DNA of 64,000 nt from Arthrobacter sp. JZ12 (GTDB lineage: Bacteria > Actinomycetota > Actinomycetes > Actinomycetales > Micrococcaceae), in assembly GCF_035189165.1 (NCBI RefSeq), contig NZ_CP045246.1, forward strand, positions 1,922,001 to 1,986,000. Direction: 5' to 3'. Every line of letters begins with the position of its first letter. The stretch's first letter is position 1. The notes under the pieces are model-generated. The model was given only the letters and a program-made list of their open reading frames with translations. It was not told where the DNA came from and made no database searches. This document shows positions 42,311 through 54,276 of this stretch, piece after piece. The translations under genes were made by a program, and so were the position numbers.

Positions 42311-45300
42311 CTAGGCGATCAGGTAACCGTTCCAACCGCTGCCGAATGGGGTACGTGTGCCTACCCGTCCCGTGCCGGTCCCGGGGTAGAGCCACAGGCG
42401 GCCCGAGCTATCCCGCGCAACCAGGTCCGAGCGGTCGTCTCCGTTCAGGTCTCCGATTCCCGCCATCGTGAAACCCGTCCAACCGGAGCCGAACTGCGAT
42501 CGTGTCTGGAAGCCGCCAGTACCGTTCCCCGGGTAGAGCCAGAGCCTGCCCGTGCTGTCGTAGGCGATGATGTCGGAATCCTTGTCGCCGTTGAAGTCTC
42601 CGGCGCTGGTCATTTGGAAGCCGCTCCAGCCGCTGCCGATCTGGCTTCGGGTCCCGAATCCGCCCGTGCCGTTCCCCGGGTAGAGCCACAGGCGGCCGCC
42701 CGAATCACGCGCCATCAGGTCGGAGCGGTTATCACCGTTGAAGTCGCCCGGCGCGGTGAGCGTGAAGCCTCCCCAGCCGGTGCCGATCTGCTGTCCGGCC
42801 TGAAGCGCCCCCGTGGTTGTGCCGCGGTAGAGCCAGAGCCTGCCCGTGGAGTCGTAGGCGAGGATGTCGGCGCGGCCGTCACCGTTGAAGTCAGGAGTAG
42901 CGATGATGCTTCGCATTCCCTGCCAGCCGGTCCCAAGCCTGGAACGGGACTGAAGCCCTCCCGATCCGTTGCCCGGGTAGACCCACAGGACTCCGGCGGT
43001 GTCGCGTGCAACCAGGTCTGCCCGCCCGTCACCGGTGAAATCCTCCTTCAGTGCCGGCGCAACGGGAGTCACACTGGCTGAGAGCGCCGAGTAGGCACCG
43101 GCACCAAGGGCACTCTGTGCCCGGACCTGGAACCGGTAGGCCGTGCCGTTGGTCAGCCCCGTGACCACCAGGCTGCGTGCCGTCGCAGCGGCAGTGCGTG
43201 GTGTTCCCACTGGCTGCCCGGCGGCGTCGACCACCTGCACGGCGTACCCGGTGACCGGGGAGCCGCCGTCGGAGGTGGGTGCGGTCCAGTTCACGGTCAC
43301 GGAGCGGTCACCGGCGGTCACGGCGCCCAGTGCCGGTACATCCGGTACTGTCCGCGGTGTCACCGCGGCTGAAGCCGCTGAGAGTGCTCCGTCGCCGTGG
43401 GCGTTCACTGCCAGAACCCTGAATGTGTAGGCCGTGCCGTTAGCAAGGCCGGTAATTTGCATCGAGGTTGCGGTTCCACTGACGGGAACGGTCTGGACGA
43501 GGGTCTCGCCGGCCAGCACCTGGACCTTGTAGCCCGTGATGGCGGTGCCGCCGTTAGGAGCCGGTGCTGTCCAGGACAGGTCTACCAGTCCGCTGCCCGC
43601 GGTGCCTGCAACACCGCTTGGTGCAGCCGGGACCACGTTGGGAGTCACCGGCGCCGACAGCGGCGAGAATCCGCTGGTACCGAGCTCGTTCAATGCTCGT
43701 ACCTGGAAGCGGTACGCCTGGCCGTTGGTCAGTCCGGTCACGACCGTCGTGGTCTGGTTGCCCGGCACCGAACGCAGTGCTCCGACTGGAGCTCCGCTCG
43801 CATCCACTGCCCGGACCTCATAGGTGGTCACCGGCGAGACCGGTGCCGCCCATTCCACGGTCGCGGACCGGTCACCGGCAATGCCGGCGGCCTCACCCGG
43901 AACTCCCGGAGCCTGGGAATCCGCAAACAGGATCTTCTCGACATTGCGCAGGGTGTCGACGCCGTCGCCGTCGCCCAGAGCAGGGAGCGCATCGGGATTA
44001 TCACCGAGGTGGGTGACCGTGGTGACGCTTCCGGGATCACCTGGCTTCGCACCGGATGGAACAGTGGTCACGGTGTAGTTGAGTTCGAGGTCGGAGAAGA
44101 TAGCTGTATCCACATCGCCGGGCTTCCCGCCGTCGACGATCTCGCGGACAACAACGATGTTCGCGGGGTCAACCTCGCCGGCGAAGACGGCTGCCTGGAG
44201 CGTACGTGGATTATCCGCAAGGTACGGCTTGTCCATGCCCAACGCAGAGCCAATCTCGGTCGCCGCATCGTTCGGGTTGGTCCGGACGCTCAGGCGAACC
44301 CGGAGTTCCTTGTCGCCGTCGAGGATGTCGTTACCCGACTTGCCCTCCAGGATGTCGCTCCCGCCACCGCCAAGGATGATGTTTCCTTCACCCCAGATGC
44401 CGCCGTTGTCGGTTGCTCCTGCGGGCAGCAGCTCCTTGAGGCCCTTGATGCGGGCGGCGCCTTCGGCATCAACCCAGTTGTTGCCCGAGGTGCCCTCGCC
44501 CTCCACCAGCCGCGGTACAACATCGTCACCGCGGAGCACGTCGTTACGGCCGGCTCCGGACAGTCCTTCCACCTCGGCATACCGGTCTCGGAGAACGTTG
44601 GCGGGGAGCGGCACGCCCAGGAGGTCCAGGCTGAGGTCTGCGTCGGCAGGGAGGCTATCCAGCTGGTGCGATGACCAGTCGAAGCCTGCCGCACCGGCGT
44701 TCCGCTCGATGCCCGGGTCGGCGAGCAGGATGTCGTCGCCGCCCTCGGCGTCGTAGTCGTCATCGCCGTTACCGCCCAGCAGGACATCGTTGCCCGGCGT
44801 GTTCGGATCGTCGAAGAACGGGGCGCCGCTGTCACCCATGAGAAGGTCGGCGCCGTCGCCGCCCTGAATCCAGTCATCGCCGGCGTCGCCGCGGGCCATG
44901 TCGTTGCCGCCGCCGGCGATGATGAAGTCGTCATCCTCGCCGCCCATTACGTCATTGGTGTTGGCGCCGCCGTTCATGAAGTCCTTGCCGTCGCCACCGA
45001 GGACCAGATCAAGGCCGGGTCCGGCGTCCAGTGCATCGTTGCCTGGTCCACCCTTCAACACGTCGTCGCCTGCGGAGTCGGTGATGATGTCGTTGCCGTC
45101 GCCGCCGAGGGCGGTGTCACCGCCGTCGTTGCCCTCGATGATGTCGTTGCCTTCGTTTCCCAGGAAGGTGTCGTTATCGACGCCGCCCCAGATCCGGTCG
45201 GCTGCCGGCGTGCCGTTGAACACACTCTGACCGTTGATGCCTGCCGGGTCTACCGAGTTCGTGGTGCGGTAGCGGATGGTGCCGTCCGGCATCCGAATCA

Positions 45301-48031
45301 ACAGCGCTTCCTCGTTGCACTCCGACAGTGGGTCGTCAAGGACGGTTGTGCCGTTGAAGGTCAGGCGTCCGAGTTCGAACTTGCAGTCGGAGGTTCCGAA
45401 GACATCTGCCTTCAGGGAGGTGGCGGTGGTGTTCCGCATGATGATCTCGGCGAAGGAGTTGCCCTCCAGCTGCGCAAACAGGTTCATACCGGGCGTGCGG
45501 GCCAGGTAGTAGAACCGGTCGCCGTTCTGCAGGTCGAGCATCTGCTGCTCGAACACGTAGTTGAAGGTGGAACCAAGCAGGCCGCCGAAGAGATTTGTGC
45601 GTTCGGCAAGGCCGCCCACCCACAGGTCAATCTGGTTGAGGCCGGTTTCCTTTCCGTTCCATGTTCCGACGCTGCCCATGAAGTCGGCGGCATCAGTCGG
45701 TACGGTTCCTTCCGCGGCATCAATCGGCGGATCCACGATCAGCCTTGCGGCGTCACGCTTTGCCTTGACGGTAGTGGCTCCCGTGATCGTGGGGTGCTGG
45801 CCGTAGGCAGCCACGAAGTTGACCAGCGATTCGGGGTGCTTGAGGTTCAGGCCGAAGTCAATCCAGTTGGTGTACGGCTTGAGCTGGCTGTCATTCGTGC
45901 TGCTGTAGATCTGCCGCCGCAGGTTGTTCAGTGACGGGATCCCGGTTTCGCGGGCACGGGCGATGTTGATTGCGGCGAGGTCCAGCGGCAGACCCAGCAG
46001 GTTGTTGCGCAGGGTCTCGGTGACAAACTCATCAAGTTCGTTGCCCGTCTGGTCGGACATGCCCATGGCGATTGCTCCGGCGGCCTCCTTCGAGGACAGC
46101 GGTGCACCGGAACCGTTGGCGGTGTAGGCCGGCGGGTTCAGGAACACGTCCAGCAGCGGCACATCGCTCGTGGTGCCGTCGGCGCTGGTCCTTGACACGG
46201 TATCGGTCAGCATCGAGTGCCCGAAGCGGTATACCGCGTGCGCGAACTCTGCGGTGATGGCGGGATTGACGTCGTCGTGGTAGGTCGAGAAAGGTTCGAT
46301 GAGCGGCTGGACCTTGCGGGCGAATTCCTCGAAAGCCAGGTGCTGGTATTCCATCTCGGTGACGAAACGTGCTGCCTGAAAGAGGCGTTCTCCGTTCCAG
46401 CCCTCTGCTCCGGCAGCGGCCTTCCATTCCGCCAGCGCTGCAACGCCGCGGGTGGTGGTGTCGTTGGTGAGCGTGTTCTTGATGTCCTCCACCAGTCGGT
46501 TGTGCTCGGAATGGAAGACCTGATGGACCATGGTCAGCGCTACGTTCTCGTTGACTCGTCCATCGCCGGCCACGAAATGTGAATTGAGCATCTCGTTGTC
46601 GTACTCGGTGGTGCTTGCTGCGCCCGGAGGATTGATTGCGTCGTCGGCGTCGGGCACGAGACCCGCCTTGGGAACTGCGTTGTGCGCAATGTCATCGAGG
46701 AAGGACTCGTTCACCTTCAGCGCGTTGGCGGGAACGGCGACGGGTGCGGCAATGTTTCCCTCCACGAGGCCGTCAGAGGTGACGTACTGGGGCAACCCGC
46801 GAGCCGGGCCGGGGATGAACTTGCCGTACGGATCCACTGCAATCATCGGTACGTTGTGCACATCCATGTCGCCCAGCTGAAGGCCCAACTTGGTTGCTGC
46901 CTGCTGCTTCAGCATTGCCCAGGTGCCCATGCCGCCGTCGGCCGATTCAAGCAGCGCTCCGGTGGAGACCGGACGGTTGTCTGCATTGAGTGCGTACTCC
47001 CGCAGGAAGACGTGGTGGGACGGGTCGGAGCTGTAGGTCTGGGACTGGTCCACCAAGGGGCCGGTGCGGTTGGTCGCTTCGCGGACATCGTCTGCCGTGC
47101 CGAGCTTCCCGTCGGGGCCAGGCTGGTTGGTGGCCCGGGTCAGCACCATAAAGCGCTGGCGGGGAGGCAGATCGTCCGCGGTGTTCAGCTTCCCGTCGGC
47201 GCCGGGAATCAGCGGATCATCGGCCTGCAGCGGAATGAAGACGGAGCTGCCCGACTTGTTGACGAGGTCCAGGCCGTGGTCGAAGAACTGGCCGAAGATG
47301 GTGAAGAGGCCGTTGTACGGCGGTGACAGTCCCACGTCGGTGGTGATGTTCGGAATGAAGAGCGTCTCACCGGCCGGCACGCAGCCGGCAGGCAAGCCGT
47401 TCGCGTCACAGGGAACCACGTTGTCCGCGCCGGCCTGGGTGCGGACAGGGTACTGGGCAGCCGAGATGGCCGCCGGATTGCTGGAGGTCTGGTCCACGAT
47501 CAGGTTGCTGATCACGCGGGGATCAGCGTCGACCACGTTGCCGGTGCCGTCGTAGGTGGTGGGACCAGGCTGCCGGATGATGGCGCCGTCGTCGGCGGCG
47601 AGGTACTCCGGCGTGCTGAGGCGTGGGAAAGCCTGGTTCGACGTTCCATACTTTCCGCGTTCGGCCTGCAGGTTGTTGCAGGAGCCGTCGACGGTGCGAA
47701 GGCCATAGGACACCAACGGGCCCGGAACCTGGTCGGGTCCGTTCCCCAGCAGCGCGCCACACGGGCCGGTTTCGGAAGTGGTGTTGCGGACGTGGGCCTC
47801 GGCGATTTTGATCTGTTTCAGGATGAAGGCGAGGTCAGAGGCAGTGACCTTGAACCCCTGGCCCACGGGCGCGGCGCTCGCGGGCGCCGCAACAAGCGGC
47901 AGATTGATGCCGGTGAGCATTGCCAGCGACGTCAGCGCGGCGAGGGTCCGACGAAACGGGAATACGCCCGGACGCGCCTTTGCGTCCGGGCGTTCACCGC
48001 GGGCCGATCGGGTGTAGCGGGACTGACTCAT
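42311..48031 (-). CDS. Giant secreted haem peroxidase with RTX calcium repeats, fibronectin type III and FG-GAP/VCBS repeats
   Basis: A 1906-residue secreted protein. ATG 48031 has GGAGG 5 nt upstream. Order: Arg-rich start and signal peptide (about 1-53, ending APASA); animal-type haem peroxidase domain with the distal-His region FGQFFDHGLDL near 245, EHNRLVEDI, and the proximal-His region YRFGHSML near 604; RTX nonapeptide repeats (about 930-1110; GGDGNDIITD, GGPGNDALDA); a linker with a further RTX-like unit; three fibronectin type III domains (about 1350-1640); and five FG-GAP/VCBS-like repeats (about 1650-1906; DFNGDGRADILAYDSTGRLWLY). It probably oxidises substrates outside the cell in a calcium-stabilised form. 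No type I secretion genes are near; the signal peptide implies Sec export. A signal peptidase gene is divergent from it. Confidence 0.92.
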   Translation of the reverse strand: MSQSRYTRSARGERPDAKARPGVFPFRRTLAALTSLAMLTGINLPLVAAPASAAPVGQGFKVTASDLAFILKQIKIAEAHVRNTTSETGPCGALLGNGPDQVPGPLVSYGLRTVDGSCNNLQAERGKYGTSNQAFPRLSTPEYLAADDGAIIRQPGPTTYDGTGNVVDADPRVISNLIVDQTSSNPAAISAAQYPVRTQAGADNVVPCDANGLPAGCVPAGETLFIPNITTDVGLSPPYNGLFTIFGQFFDHGLDLVNKSGSSVFIPLQADDPLIPGADGKLNTADDLPPRQRFMVLTRATNQPGPDGKLGTADDVREATNRTGPLVDQSQTYSSDPSHHVFLREYALNADNRPVSTGALLESADGGMGTWAMLKQQAATKLGLQLGDMDVHNVPMIAVDPYGKFIPGPARGLPQYVTSDGLVEGNIAAPVAVPANALKVNESFLDDIAHNAVPKAGLVPDADDAINPPGAASTTEYDNEMLNSHFVAGDGRVNENVALTMVHQVFHSEHNRLVEDIKNTLTNDTTTRGVAALAEWKAAAGAEGWNGERLFQAARFVTEMEYQHLAFEEFARKVQPLIEPFSTYHDDVNPAITAEFAHAVYRFGHSMLTDTVSRTSADGTTSDVPLLDVFLNPPAYTANGSGAPLSSKEAAGAIAMGMSDQTGNELDEFVTETLRNNLLGLPLDLAAINIARARETGIPSLNNLRRQIYSSTNDSQLKPYTNWIDFGLNLKHPESLVNFVAAYGQHPTITGATTVKAKRDAARLIVDPPIDAAEGTVPTDAADFMGSVGTWNGKETGLNQIDLWVGGLAERTNLFGGLLGSTFNYVFEQQMLDLQNGDRFYYLARTPGMNLFAQLEGNSFAEIIMRNTTATSLKADVFGTSDCKFELGRLTFNGTTVLDDPLSECNEEALLIRMPDGTIRYRTTNSVDPAGINGQSVFNGTPAADRIWGGVDNDTFLGNEGNDIIEGNDGGDTALGGDGNDIITDSAGDDVLKGGPGNDALDAGPGLDLVLGGDGKDFMNGGANTNDVMGGEDDDFIIAGGGNDMARGDAGDDWIQGGDGADLLMGDSGAPFFDDPNTPGNDVLLGGNGDDDYDAEGGDDILLADPGIERNAGAAGFDWSSHQLDSLPADADLSLDLLGVPLPANVLRDRYAEVEGLSGAGRNDVLRGDDVVPRLVEGEGTSGNNWVDAEGAARIKGLKELLPAGATDNGGIWGEGNIILGGGGSDILEGKSGNDILDGDKELRVRLSVRTNPNDAATEIGSALGMDKPYLADNPRTLQAAVFAGEVDPANIVVVREIVDGGKPGDVDTAIFSDLELNYTVTTVPSGAKPGDPGSVTTVTHLGDNPDALPALGDGDGVDTLRNVEKILFADSQAPGVPGEAAGIAGDRSATVEWAAPVSPVTTYEVRAVDASGAPVGALRSVPGNQTTTVVTGLTNGQAYRFQVRALNELGTSGFSPLSAPVTPNVVPAAPSGVAGTAGSGLVDLSWTAPAPNGGTAITGYKVQVLAGETLVQTVPVSGTATSMQITGLANGTAYTFRVLAVNAHGDGALSAASAAVTPRTVPDVPALGAVTAGDRSVTVNWTAPTSDGGSPVTGYAVQVVDAAGQPVGTPRTAAATARSLVVTGLTNGTAYRFQVRAQSALGAGAYSALSASVTPVAPALKEDFTGDGRADLVARDTAGVLWVYPGNGSGGLQSRSRLGTGWQGMRSIIATPDFNGDGRADILAYDSTGRLWLYRGTTTGALQAGQQIGTGWGGFTLTAPGDFNGDNRSDLMARDSGGRLWLYPGNGTGGFGTRSQIGSGWSGFQMTSAGDFNGDKDSDIIAYDSTGRLWLYPGNGTGGFQTRSQFGSGWTGFTMAGIGDLNGDDRSDLVARDSSGRLWLYPGTGTGRVGTRTPFGSGWNGYLIA

Positions 48032-48176
48032 AATTCCTCCCCAGGAGACCATGCCGACGAATATTCGCCGGTCCCGCAAGAGTCCCGCACGTGCGTTATG
48101 AATTCCTTGGGATCGGCAGGGTTTCCCCAAGCACGTGGGCTCACACTTGAGCTGCGACGACAGGGAGGTGACTGGG

Positions 48177-48689
48177 ATGGGTCAGGAAATGCGGGCGGCC
48201 GCTCGGAAGTTGCCGACACAAGGGTCCGGCACCTGGGCTGTGCGCATTTTCATCGCGGTGATGCTCCTACTCCTGGCCCTGCGGCTCTGGGTGGTCGAGC
48301 CGCTCTGGGTTTCCTCGCCGAGCATGGAACCCACCGTGCCCGAGGGAAGTGTTGTACTGCTCTACCATCACGGTTCGGTGAGCCAGGGAACCCTTGTCGG
48401 TTTCCGGGCTCCGGGCGGAGAAGGAGGCACCGTGCTCAAGCGGGTCGTGGCGGTCGGCGGGCAGACGGTGTCGATTGAGGACGCCAAGCTCTTGATCGAC
48501 GGCATCGAAGTGGTGGAGCCTTTCGTGGACCACTCGCGGATCGACGGCACCTACTTCGGGCCTATCACCGTCCCGGAGGATTTCGTTTTTGTACTCGGAG
48601 ACAACCGGGGCGCCTCCATCGACTCCCGGGAATTCGGTCCGCTGCCCCTTGAAGCGGTGGAGGGAACGGTCCTCTGGCCCGTTCCCTGA
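48177..48689 (+). CDS. lepB: Signal peptidase I
   Basis: A 170-residue membrane serine protease that removes signal peptides. One membrane segment lies at about 20-40, then the catalytic Ser49 in SPSMEPT and Lys88 in TVLKRVVAVGG, and the C-terminal box VLGDNRGASIDSREFGPL. The start ATG 48177 has GGAGG 8 nt upstream; a GTG nine bases earlier and an ATG at 48135 are weaker. It is transcribed away from the giant peroxidase, with 145 bp between the starts. It is an extra candidate rather than the main housekeeping enzyme, but that cannot be decided here. Confidence 0.9.
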   Translation: MGQEMRAAARKLPTQGSGTWAVRIFIAVMLLLLALRLWVVEPLWVSSPSMEPTVPEGSVVLLYHHGSVSQGTLVGFRAPGGEGGTVLKRVVAVGGQTVSIEDAKLLIDGIEVVEPFVDHSRIDGTYFGPITVPEDFVFVLGDNRGASIDSREFGPLPLEAVEGTVLWPVP

Positions 48690-48720
48690 TATATGTCTTG
48701 AGATAGAACGACCTTGTTAA

Positions 48721-48766
48721 ACAGAACGACGGCGCCCCCTCAGCCAAGCGGGCGCCGTCGTTCTGT
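48721..48766. terminator. Bidirectional terminator between the signal peptidase and serA
   Basis: A perfect 17-bp stem, ACAGAACGACGGCGCCC (48721-48737) with its complement at 48750-48766, lies between convergent genes. Confidence 0.8.
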
Positions 48767-48795
48767 TATTCCTGGTCGTTCTCTGGTTGTTACGC

Positions 48796-50385
48796 CTAGT
48801 CCTGCAGGTCGACCTCGCGGGCGACGGAAGCTCCGATCGCTTCCTTCAGGTTCTCGAGCACATCCTGCGGAACCGAGCTGTCCACGGTAAGCAGGGACAG
48901 CGCCTGGCCGCCCTCCTTGCTGCGGGCGACCTGCATGCCGGCGATGTTGATGCCGCGCTCCCCCAGCACCTGGCCGAGGGTACCGATGACACCCGGACGG
49001 TCCTGGTACAGGATCACGATCAGGTGTTCGCTGATCGGGATTTCCAGGTCGTAGCCGTTGACACCCACGAGCTTCTGGATCTGCTTGGGACCGGTCAGGG
49101 TTCCGGCAACGGAGATCTGCGACCCGTCCGACAGTGCGCCGCGGATCGTCAGGACGTTGCGGTACTCCTCAGACTCGTCGGTGGTGACCAGACGAGTGTT
49201 AATGCCCCGCTGTTCGGCCAGGACGGGGGCGTTGACGTAGGAAACCTGCTCGGAGACCACGTCGGTGAAGACGCCCTTCAGCGCGGCCAGTTCCAGTGCC
49301 TTGACGTCGAGCGAGGCGATTTCGCCTGCTACCTCAACCTCGATCTGGGTAAGGGAGTCATGCGTGAGGGCGGTGAAGATGCGGCCGAGCTTCTCGATCA
49401 GCGGGATGCCGGGACGCACATCCGGTGCGATTACTCCGCCGGCGACGTTGACGGCGTCGGGCACGAGTTCACCGGCCAGGGCGAGGCGGACTGACTTCGC
49501 GACCGAGATGCCCGCTTTCTCCTGTGCTTCTTCAGTGGAGGCGCCGAGGTGCGGAGTAACCACGACGTTGTCCATCTGGAAGAACGGCAGATCGGTGCTG
49601 GGCTCCTTGACGAATACGTCCACGCCGGCACCGGCGATCTGGCCCTCCTTCAGGGCGGTGTAGAGGGCATCCTCATCCACGAGCCCGCCGCGCGCAACAT
49701 TCACAACGTAGGCGCTGCTCTTCATCTTCTGGAAGGCTGCGGTGCCCAACATCCCGACGGTCTCAGGAGTCTTCGGCATGTGGATGGTGATGAAGTCCGA
49801 CTGGGCCAGGAGCTCGTCAAGGGTGACGAGCTGGACCCCGAGCTGGGCTGCCCGTGCCGAGGTGACGTAGGGATCGTAGGCGAGGATTGTGGTCCCGAAG
49901 CCCTGCAGGCGTGCCGCTACGAGAGCACCGATTCGGCCCAGGCCGATGATTCCGATCTTCTTCTCGTAGAGCTCGATGCCCGAGTACTTGGACCGCTTCC
50001 ACTCGCCGCCCTTAAGCGCGCTGCTGGCCTGCGGGATGTGCCGGGCGAGGCTCAGGATGTGTCCAACGGTGAGTTCGGCGGCCGAGATGATGTTCGATGT
50101 AGGGGCATTGACCACCATGACACCGGCCTGCGTTGCGGCCTTGATGTCCACGTTGTCCAGTCCCACGCCGGCGCGGGCGATGACCTTGAGCCTCGGCGCC
50201 GCCGCAATCGCTTCCGCGTCCACCTGGGTGGCCGAACGCACCAGGATGGCATCCACGTCGGCAATGGCGGCCAGGAGCTTCGAGCGGTCGGCCCCGTCGG
50301 TCTGTCGAATCTCGAAGTCCGGTCCGAGTGCGTCCACGGTTGCCGGCGAGAGTTCTTCAGCAAGGAGAACTACTGGTTTTTCCAC
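48796..50385 (-). CDS. serA: D-3-phosphoglycerate dehydrogenase
   Basis: First enzyme of serine synthesis. Residues 1-310 form the catalytic and NAD domains: GIIGLGRIGALVAARLQGFG, the active-site Arg in VVNVARGGLVDEDAL, and HLGASTEEAQEKAG carrying the catalytic His. An intervening domain and a C-terminal ACT domain (about 455-529, HLIVILYQDRPGVIGTLGQVLGERGINIAGMQV in parts) allow serine feedback. The 529-residue length is the actinobacterial long form. The start is GTG 50385 with GAAGGA 8 nt upstream. It follows ilvC on the same strand, separated by a hairpin. Confidence 0.96.
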   Translation of the reverse strand: MEKPVVLLAEELSPATVDALGPDFEIRQTDGADRSKLLAAIADVDAILVRSATQVDAEAIAAAPRLKVIARAGVGLDNVDIKAATQAGVMVVNAPTSNIISAAELTVGHILSLARHIPQASSALKGGEWKRSKYSGIELYEKKIGIIGLGRIGALVAARLQGFGTTILAYDPYVTSARAAQLGVQLVTLDELLAQSDFITIHMPKTPETVGMLGTAAFQKMKSSAYVVNVARGGLVDEDALYTALKEGQIAGAGVDVFVKEPSTDLPFFQMDNVVVTPHLGASTEEAQEKAGISVAKSVRLALAGELVPDAVNVAGGVIAPDVRPGIPLIEKLGRIFTALTHDSLTQIEVEVAGEIASLDVKALELAALKGVFTDVVSEQVSYVNAPVLAEQRGINTRLVTTDESEEYRNVLTIRGALSDGSQISVAGTLTGPKQIQKLVGVNGYDLEIPISEHLIVILYQDRPGVIGTLGQVLGERGINIAGMQVARSKEGGQALSLLTVDSSVPQDVLENLKEAIGASVAREVDLQD

Positions 50386-50530
50386 GGGGTGATCCTTCGC
50401 GATGCTTTGGGCAGGAGAATTGGAGGGACATAGGTCGCCGAATAACGCCCAGTCTAGTCAGGAGCACTATAACGCCCACTTTGTTACCCACGATTTTGGG
50501 AATGGCGGAGTGAGATGAGTGCCACACACG

Positions 50531-50572
50531 GCAACGGCCGGGACGGCGAATGCTCGCCGGCCCGGCCGTTGC
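50531..50572 (-). terminator. Hairpin terminator after ilvC
   Basis: GCAACGGCCGGG (50531-50542) pairs with CCCGGCCGTTGC (50561-50572), 21 nt beyond the ilvC stop on the minus strand. The loop holds a smaller nested hairpin. Confidence 0.7.
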
Positions 50573-50592
50573 GTGAGCTATCCGATGAAGGA

Positions 50593-52243
<1,651 letters not shown>

Positions 52244-52245
52244 GG

Positions 52246-54138
52246 TTAGTCCTCCTGCTCCCAGTCCGGGGTCAAGTTGCGGGCGATCTGGATGAGGTCG
52301 TTGCTGACTCCTGCGGGCACCATCGGCCACACCATGGAGTCGCGGCTGACTACAAAGTCGACGACGACGGGGCGATCGTTGATTTCCAGCGCCTGCTGGA
52401 TGGTGGCATCGATATCCTCGTCCCGCTCGCAACGCAGGCCGGCGCAGCCGTAGGCATCGGCAAGCTTCACGAAGTCAGGGACCCGCAGGGTGTTGTGGCC
52501 GGTGTTCAGGTCCGTGTTGGAGTAGCGGCCCTCATAGAAGAGCGTCTGCCACTGCCGCACCATGCCCAGCGACGAGTTGTTGATGACGGCGACCTTGATC
52601 GGGATGTTGTTGATGACGCACGTGGCCAGTTCCTGGTTGGTCATCTGGAAGCAGCCGTCGCCGTCGATTGCCCAGACCACACGGTCGGGACTGCCCACCT
52701 TGGCACCCATGGCAGCCGGAACGGCGTAGCCCATGGTTCCGAGCCCGCCCGAGTTGAGCCAGGCGTGGGGGCGCTCGTACTTGATGAACTGGGCCGCCCA
52801 CATCTGGTGCTGGCCGACGCCGGCTACGTAAACACCTTCCGGGCCGGTGAGCTCACCGATGCGCTGGATGACGTGCTGCGGCGCGGAAAGACCGTCCTCG
52901 GGCTTTGTGAATCCGATGGGGTAGCTTTCGCGCAGGCGATCCAGGACGGTCCACCAGTCGCTGTAGTCCGGAGCGCCAGCGCTGAACTGCTCGCGCAGGG
53001 CCGCGGTGAACTCGGGGATGATCTCCTTGACGGATCCCACGATCGGAACGTCGGCCGTGCGGTTCTTCGAGATCTCCGCGGGGTCGATGTCGGCGTGGAT
53101 CACCTTCGCGCCGGGGGCGAAGCTCGAGAGCACACCGGTGACCCGGTCGTCGAACCGCGCGCCGAGGGTGATCAGGAGGTCGGACTGCTGCAGAGCGGTC
53201 ACAGCGGCCACTGACCCATGCATGCCCGGCATGCCCAGGTGCTGCGGGTGGGAATCGGGGAAAACGCCGCGCGCCATCAGGGTGGTGACCACCGGGGCGC
53301 CGACCAGTTCAGCCAGCTCCAGCAGCTCCGCCGAGGCGTGCGCCTTCACAACGCCGCCGCCGACGTAGAAGACCGGCCGCTCTGAAGCCATGATGAGGCG
53401 GGCGGCTTCGCGGACCTGCTTGGAATGCCCGCGGACCACCGTCCGGTACCCGGGGATGTCAACCTTTGGAGGCCAGGAGAAGGTCATCGGGCCCTGCTGG
53501 GCGTCCTTGGTGATATCGACCAGCACGGGCCCGGGCCGCCCCGTGGTGGCGATGTGGAATGCCTCAGCGAGCACTCGGGGGATGTCGTCCGCGTGGGTCA
53601 CCAGGTAGGAGTGCTTGGTGATCGGCATGGTGATGCCCACGATGTCGGCTTCCTGGAACGCGTCAGATCCGATGACGCCGCTGGAGACCTGTCCGGTGAT
53701 GGCAACCATGGGCACGGAGTCCATGTGCGCATCCGCGATGGCGGTCACCAGGTTCGTGGCGCCGGGTCCGGAGGTGGCGATGCAGACGCCGGGTCGGCCG
53801 GTGACCATCGCGTACCCCTGTGCCGCGTGTCCGGCTCCCTGCTCATGCCGAACGAGGACGTGGCGCAGCTTGCTCGACGCCATGAGGGGGTCATACGTGG
53901 GAAGGATGGCGCCGCCGGGAAGCCCGAAGATGTCATCGACGCCGAGTTCCTCGAGCGAGCGGACGATTGCCGCCGATCCGGCCATCTGCGTGGGCGGCAC
54001 GACGCGGTTCGGTCCGAGCACGGCGGAGGACGAACCGGCCGCTGCGACCGACTCCCTTGCCGTCTGCTGGGCCGGTGCCGCCGGAGCGGGCTGTTTGGCT
54101 GCCATCAGCGCCGGACTGATGGGCGATCCCTTGGACAT
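52246..54138 (-). CDS. ilvB: Acetolactate synthase large subunit
   Basis: ThDP enzyme making acetolactate and acetohydroxybutyrate, the first step of valine and isoleucine synthesis. After an Ala/Pro-rich N-terminal extension (about 45 residues) come [21 protein letters not shown], the ThDP-activating Glu in [14 protein letters not shown], the FAD region and the C-terminal ThDP-binding [14 protein letters not shown]...[11 protein letters not shown]. It is 630 residues long. AAGGAAG precedes the ATG. Expression should be controlled by the upstream leader peptide and terminator. Confidence 0.96.
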   Translation of the reverse strand: MSKGSPISPALMAAKQPAPAAPAQQTARESVAAAGSSSAVLGPNRVVPPTQMAGSAAIVRSLEELGVDDIFGLPGGAILPTYDPLMASSKLRHVLVRHEQGAGHAAQGYAMVTGRPGVCIATSGPGATNLVTAIADAHMDSVPMVAITGQVSSGVIGSDAFQEADIVGITMPITKHSYLVTHADDIPRVLAEAFHIATTGRPGPVLVDITKDAQQGPMTFSWPPKVDIPGYRTVVRGHSKQVREAARLIMASERPVFYVGGGVVKAHASAELLELAELVGAPVVTTLMARGVFPDSHPQHLGMPGMHGSVAAVTALQQSDLLITLGARFDDRVTGVLSSFAPGAKVIHADIDPAEISKNRTADVPIVGSVKEIIPEFTAALREQFSAGAPDYSDWWTVLDRLRESYPIGFTKPEDGLSAPQHVIQRIGELTGPEGVYVAGVGQHQMWAAQFIKYERPHAWLNSGGLGTMGYAVPAAMGAKVGSPDRVVWAIDGDGCFQMTNQELATCVINNIPIKVAVINNSSLGMVRQWQTLFYEGRYSNTDLNTGHNTLRVPDFVKLADAYGCAGLRCERDEDIDATIQQALEINDRPVVVDFVVSRDSMVWPMVPAGVSNDLIQIARNLTPDWEQED

Positions 54139-54207
54139 CCTTGACTTCCTTTATTCAGCACAGCCGCGTGGCTGCGTAAACGTTTTGCGCCTGTGCTCGG
54201 TGGGAAC

Positions 54208-54243
54208 AAAAAAACCCCTCAGCCTGGTGGGCTCTGCGAGGGG
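54208..54243 (-). terminator. Attenuator terminator of the ilvB leader
   Basis: On the minus strand CCCCTC (54238-54243 complement) pairs with GAGGGG, with an inner AGCC/GGCT stem, followed by seven U residues (54208-54214). It lies about 70 nt before ilvB and 34 nt after the leader peptide stop: a classic attenuator position. Confidence 0.88.
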
Positions 54244-54276
54244 TTTGCGCGTGACGTAGTGGTACCAGTCGGGGCT

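Noticed and set aside
43397-44674. 425-residue plus-strand open frame inside the peroxidase gene
   Set aside because: It mirrors the repetitive RTX and Fn3 coding sequence on the opposite strand; repeats with biased codons give long shadow frames.
42311-48031. RTX toxin exported by a type I system
   Set aside because: There is a standard N-terminal signal peptide and no HlyB/HlyD-type genes. The peroxidase domain dominates and the C-terminus is FG-GAP repeats, not an RTX secretion signal.
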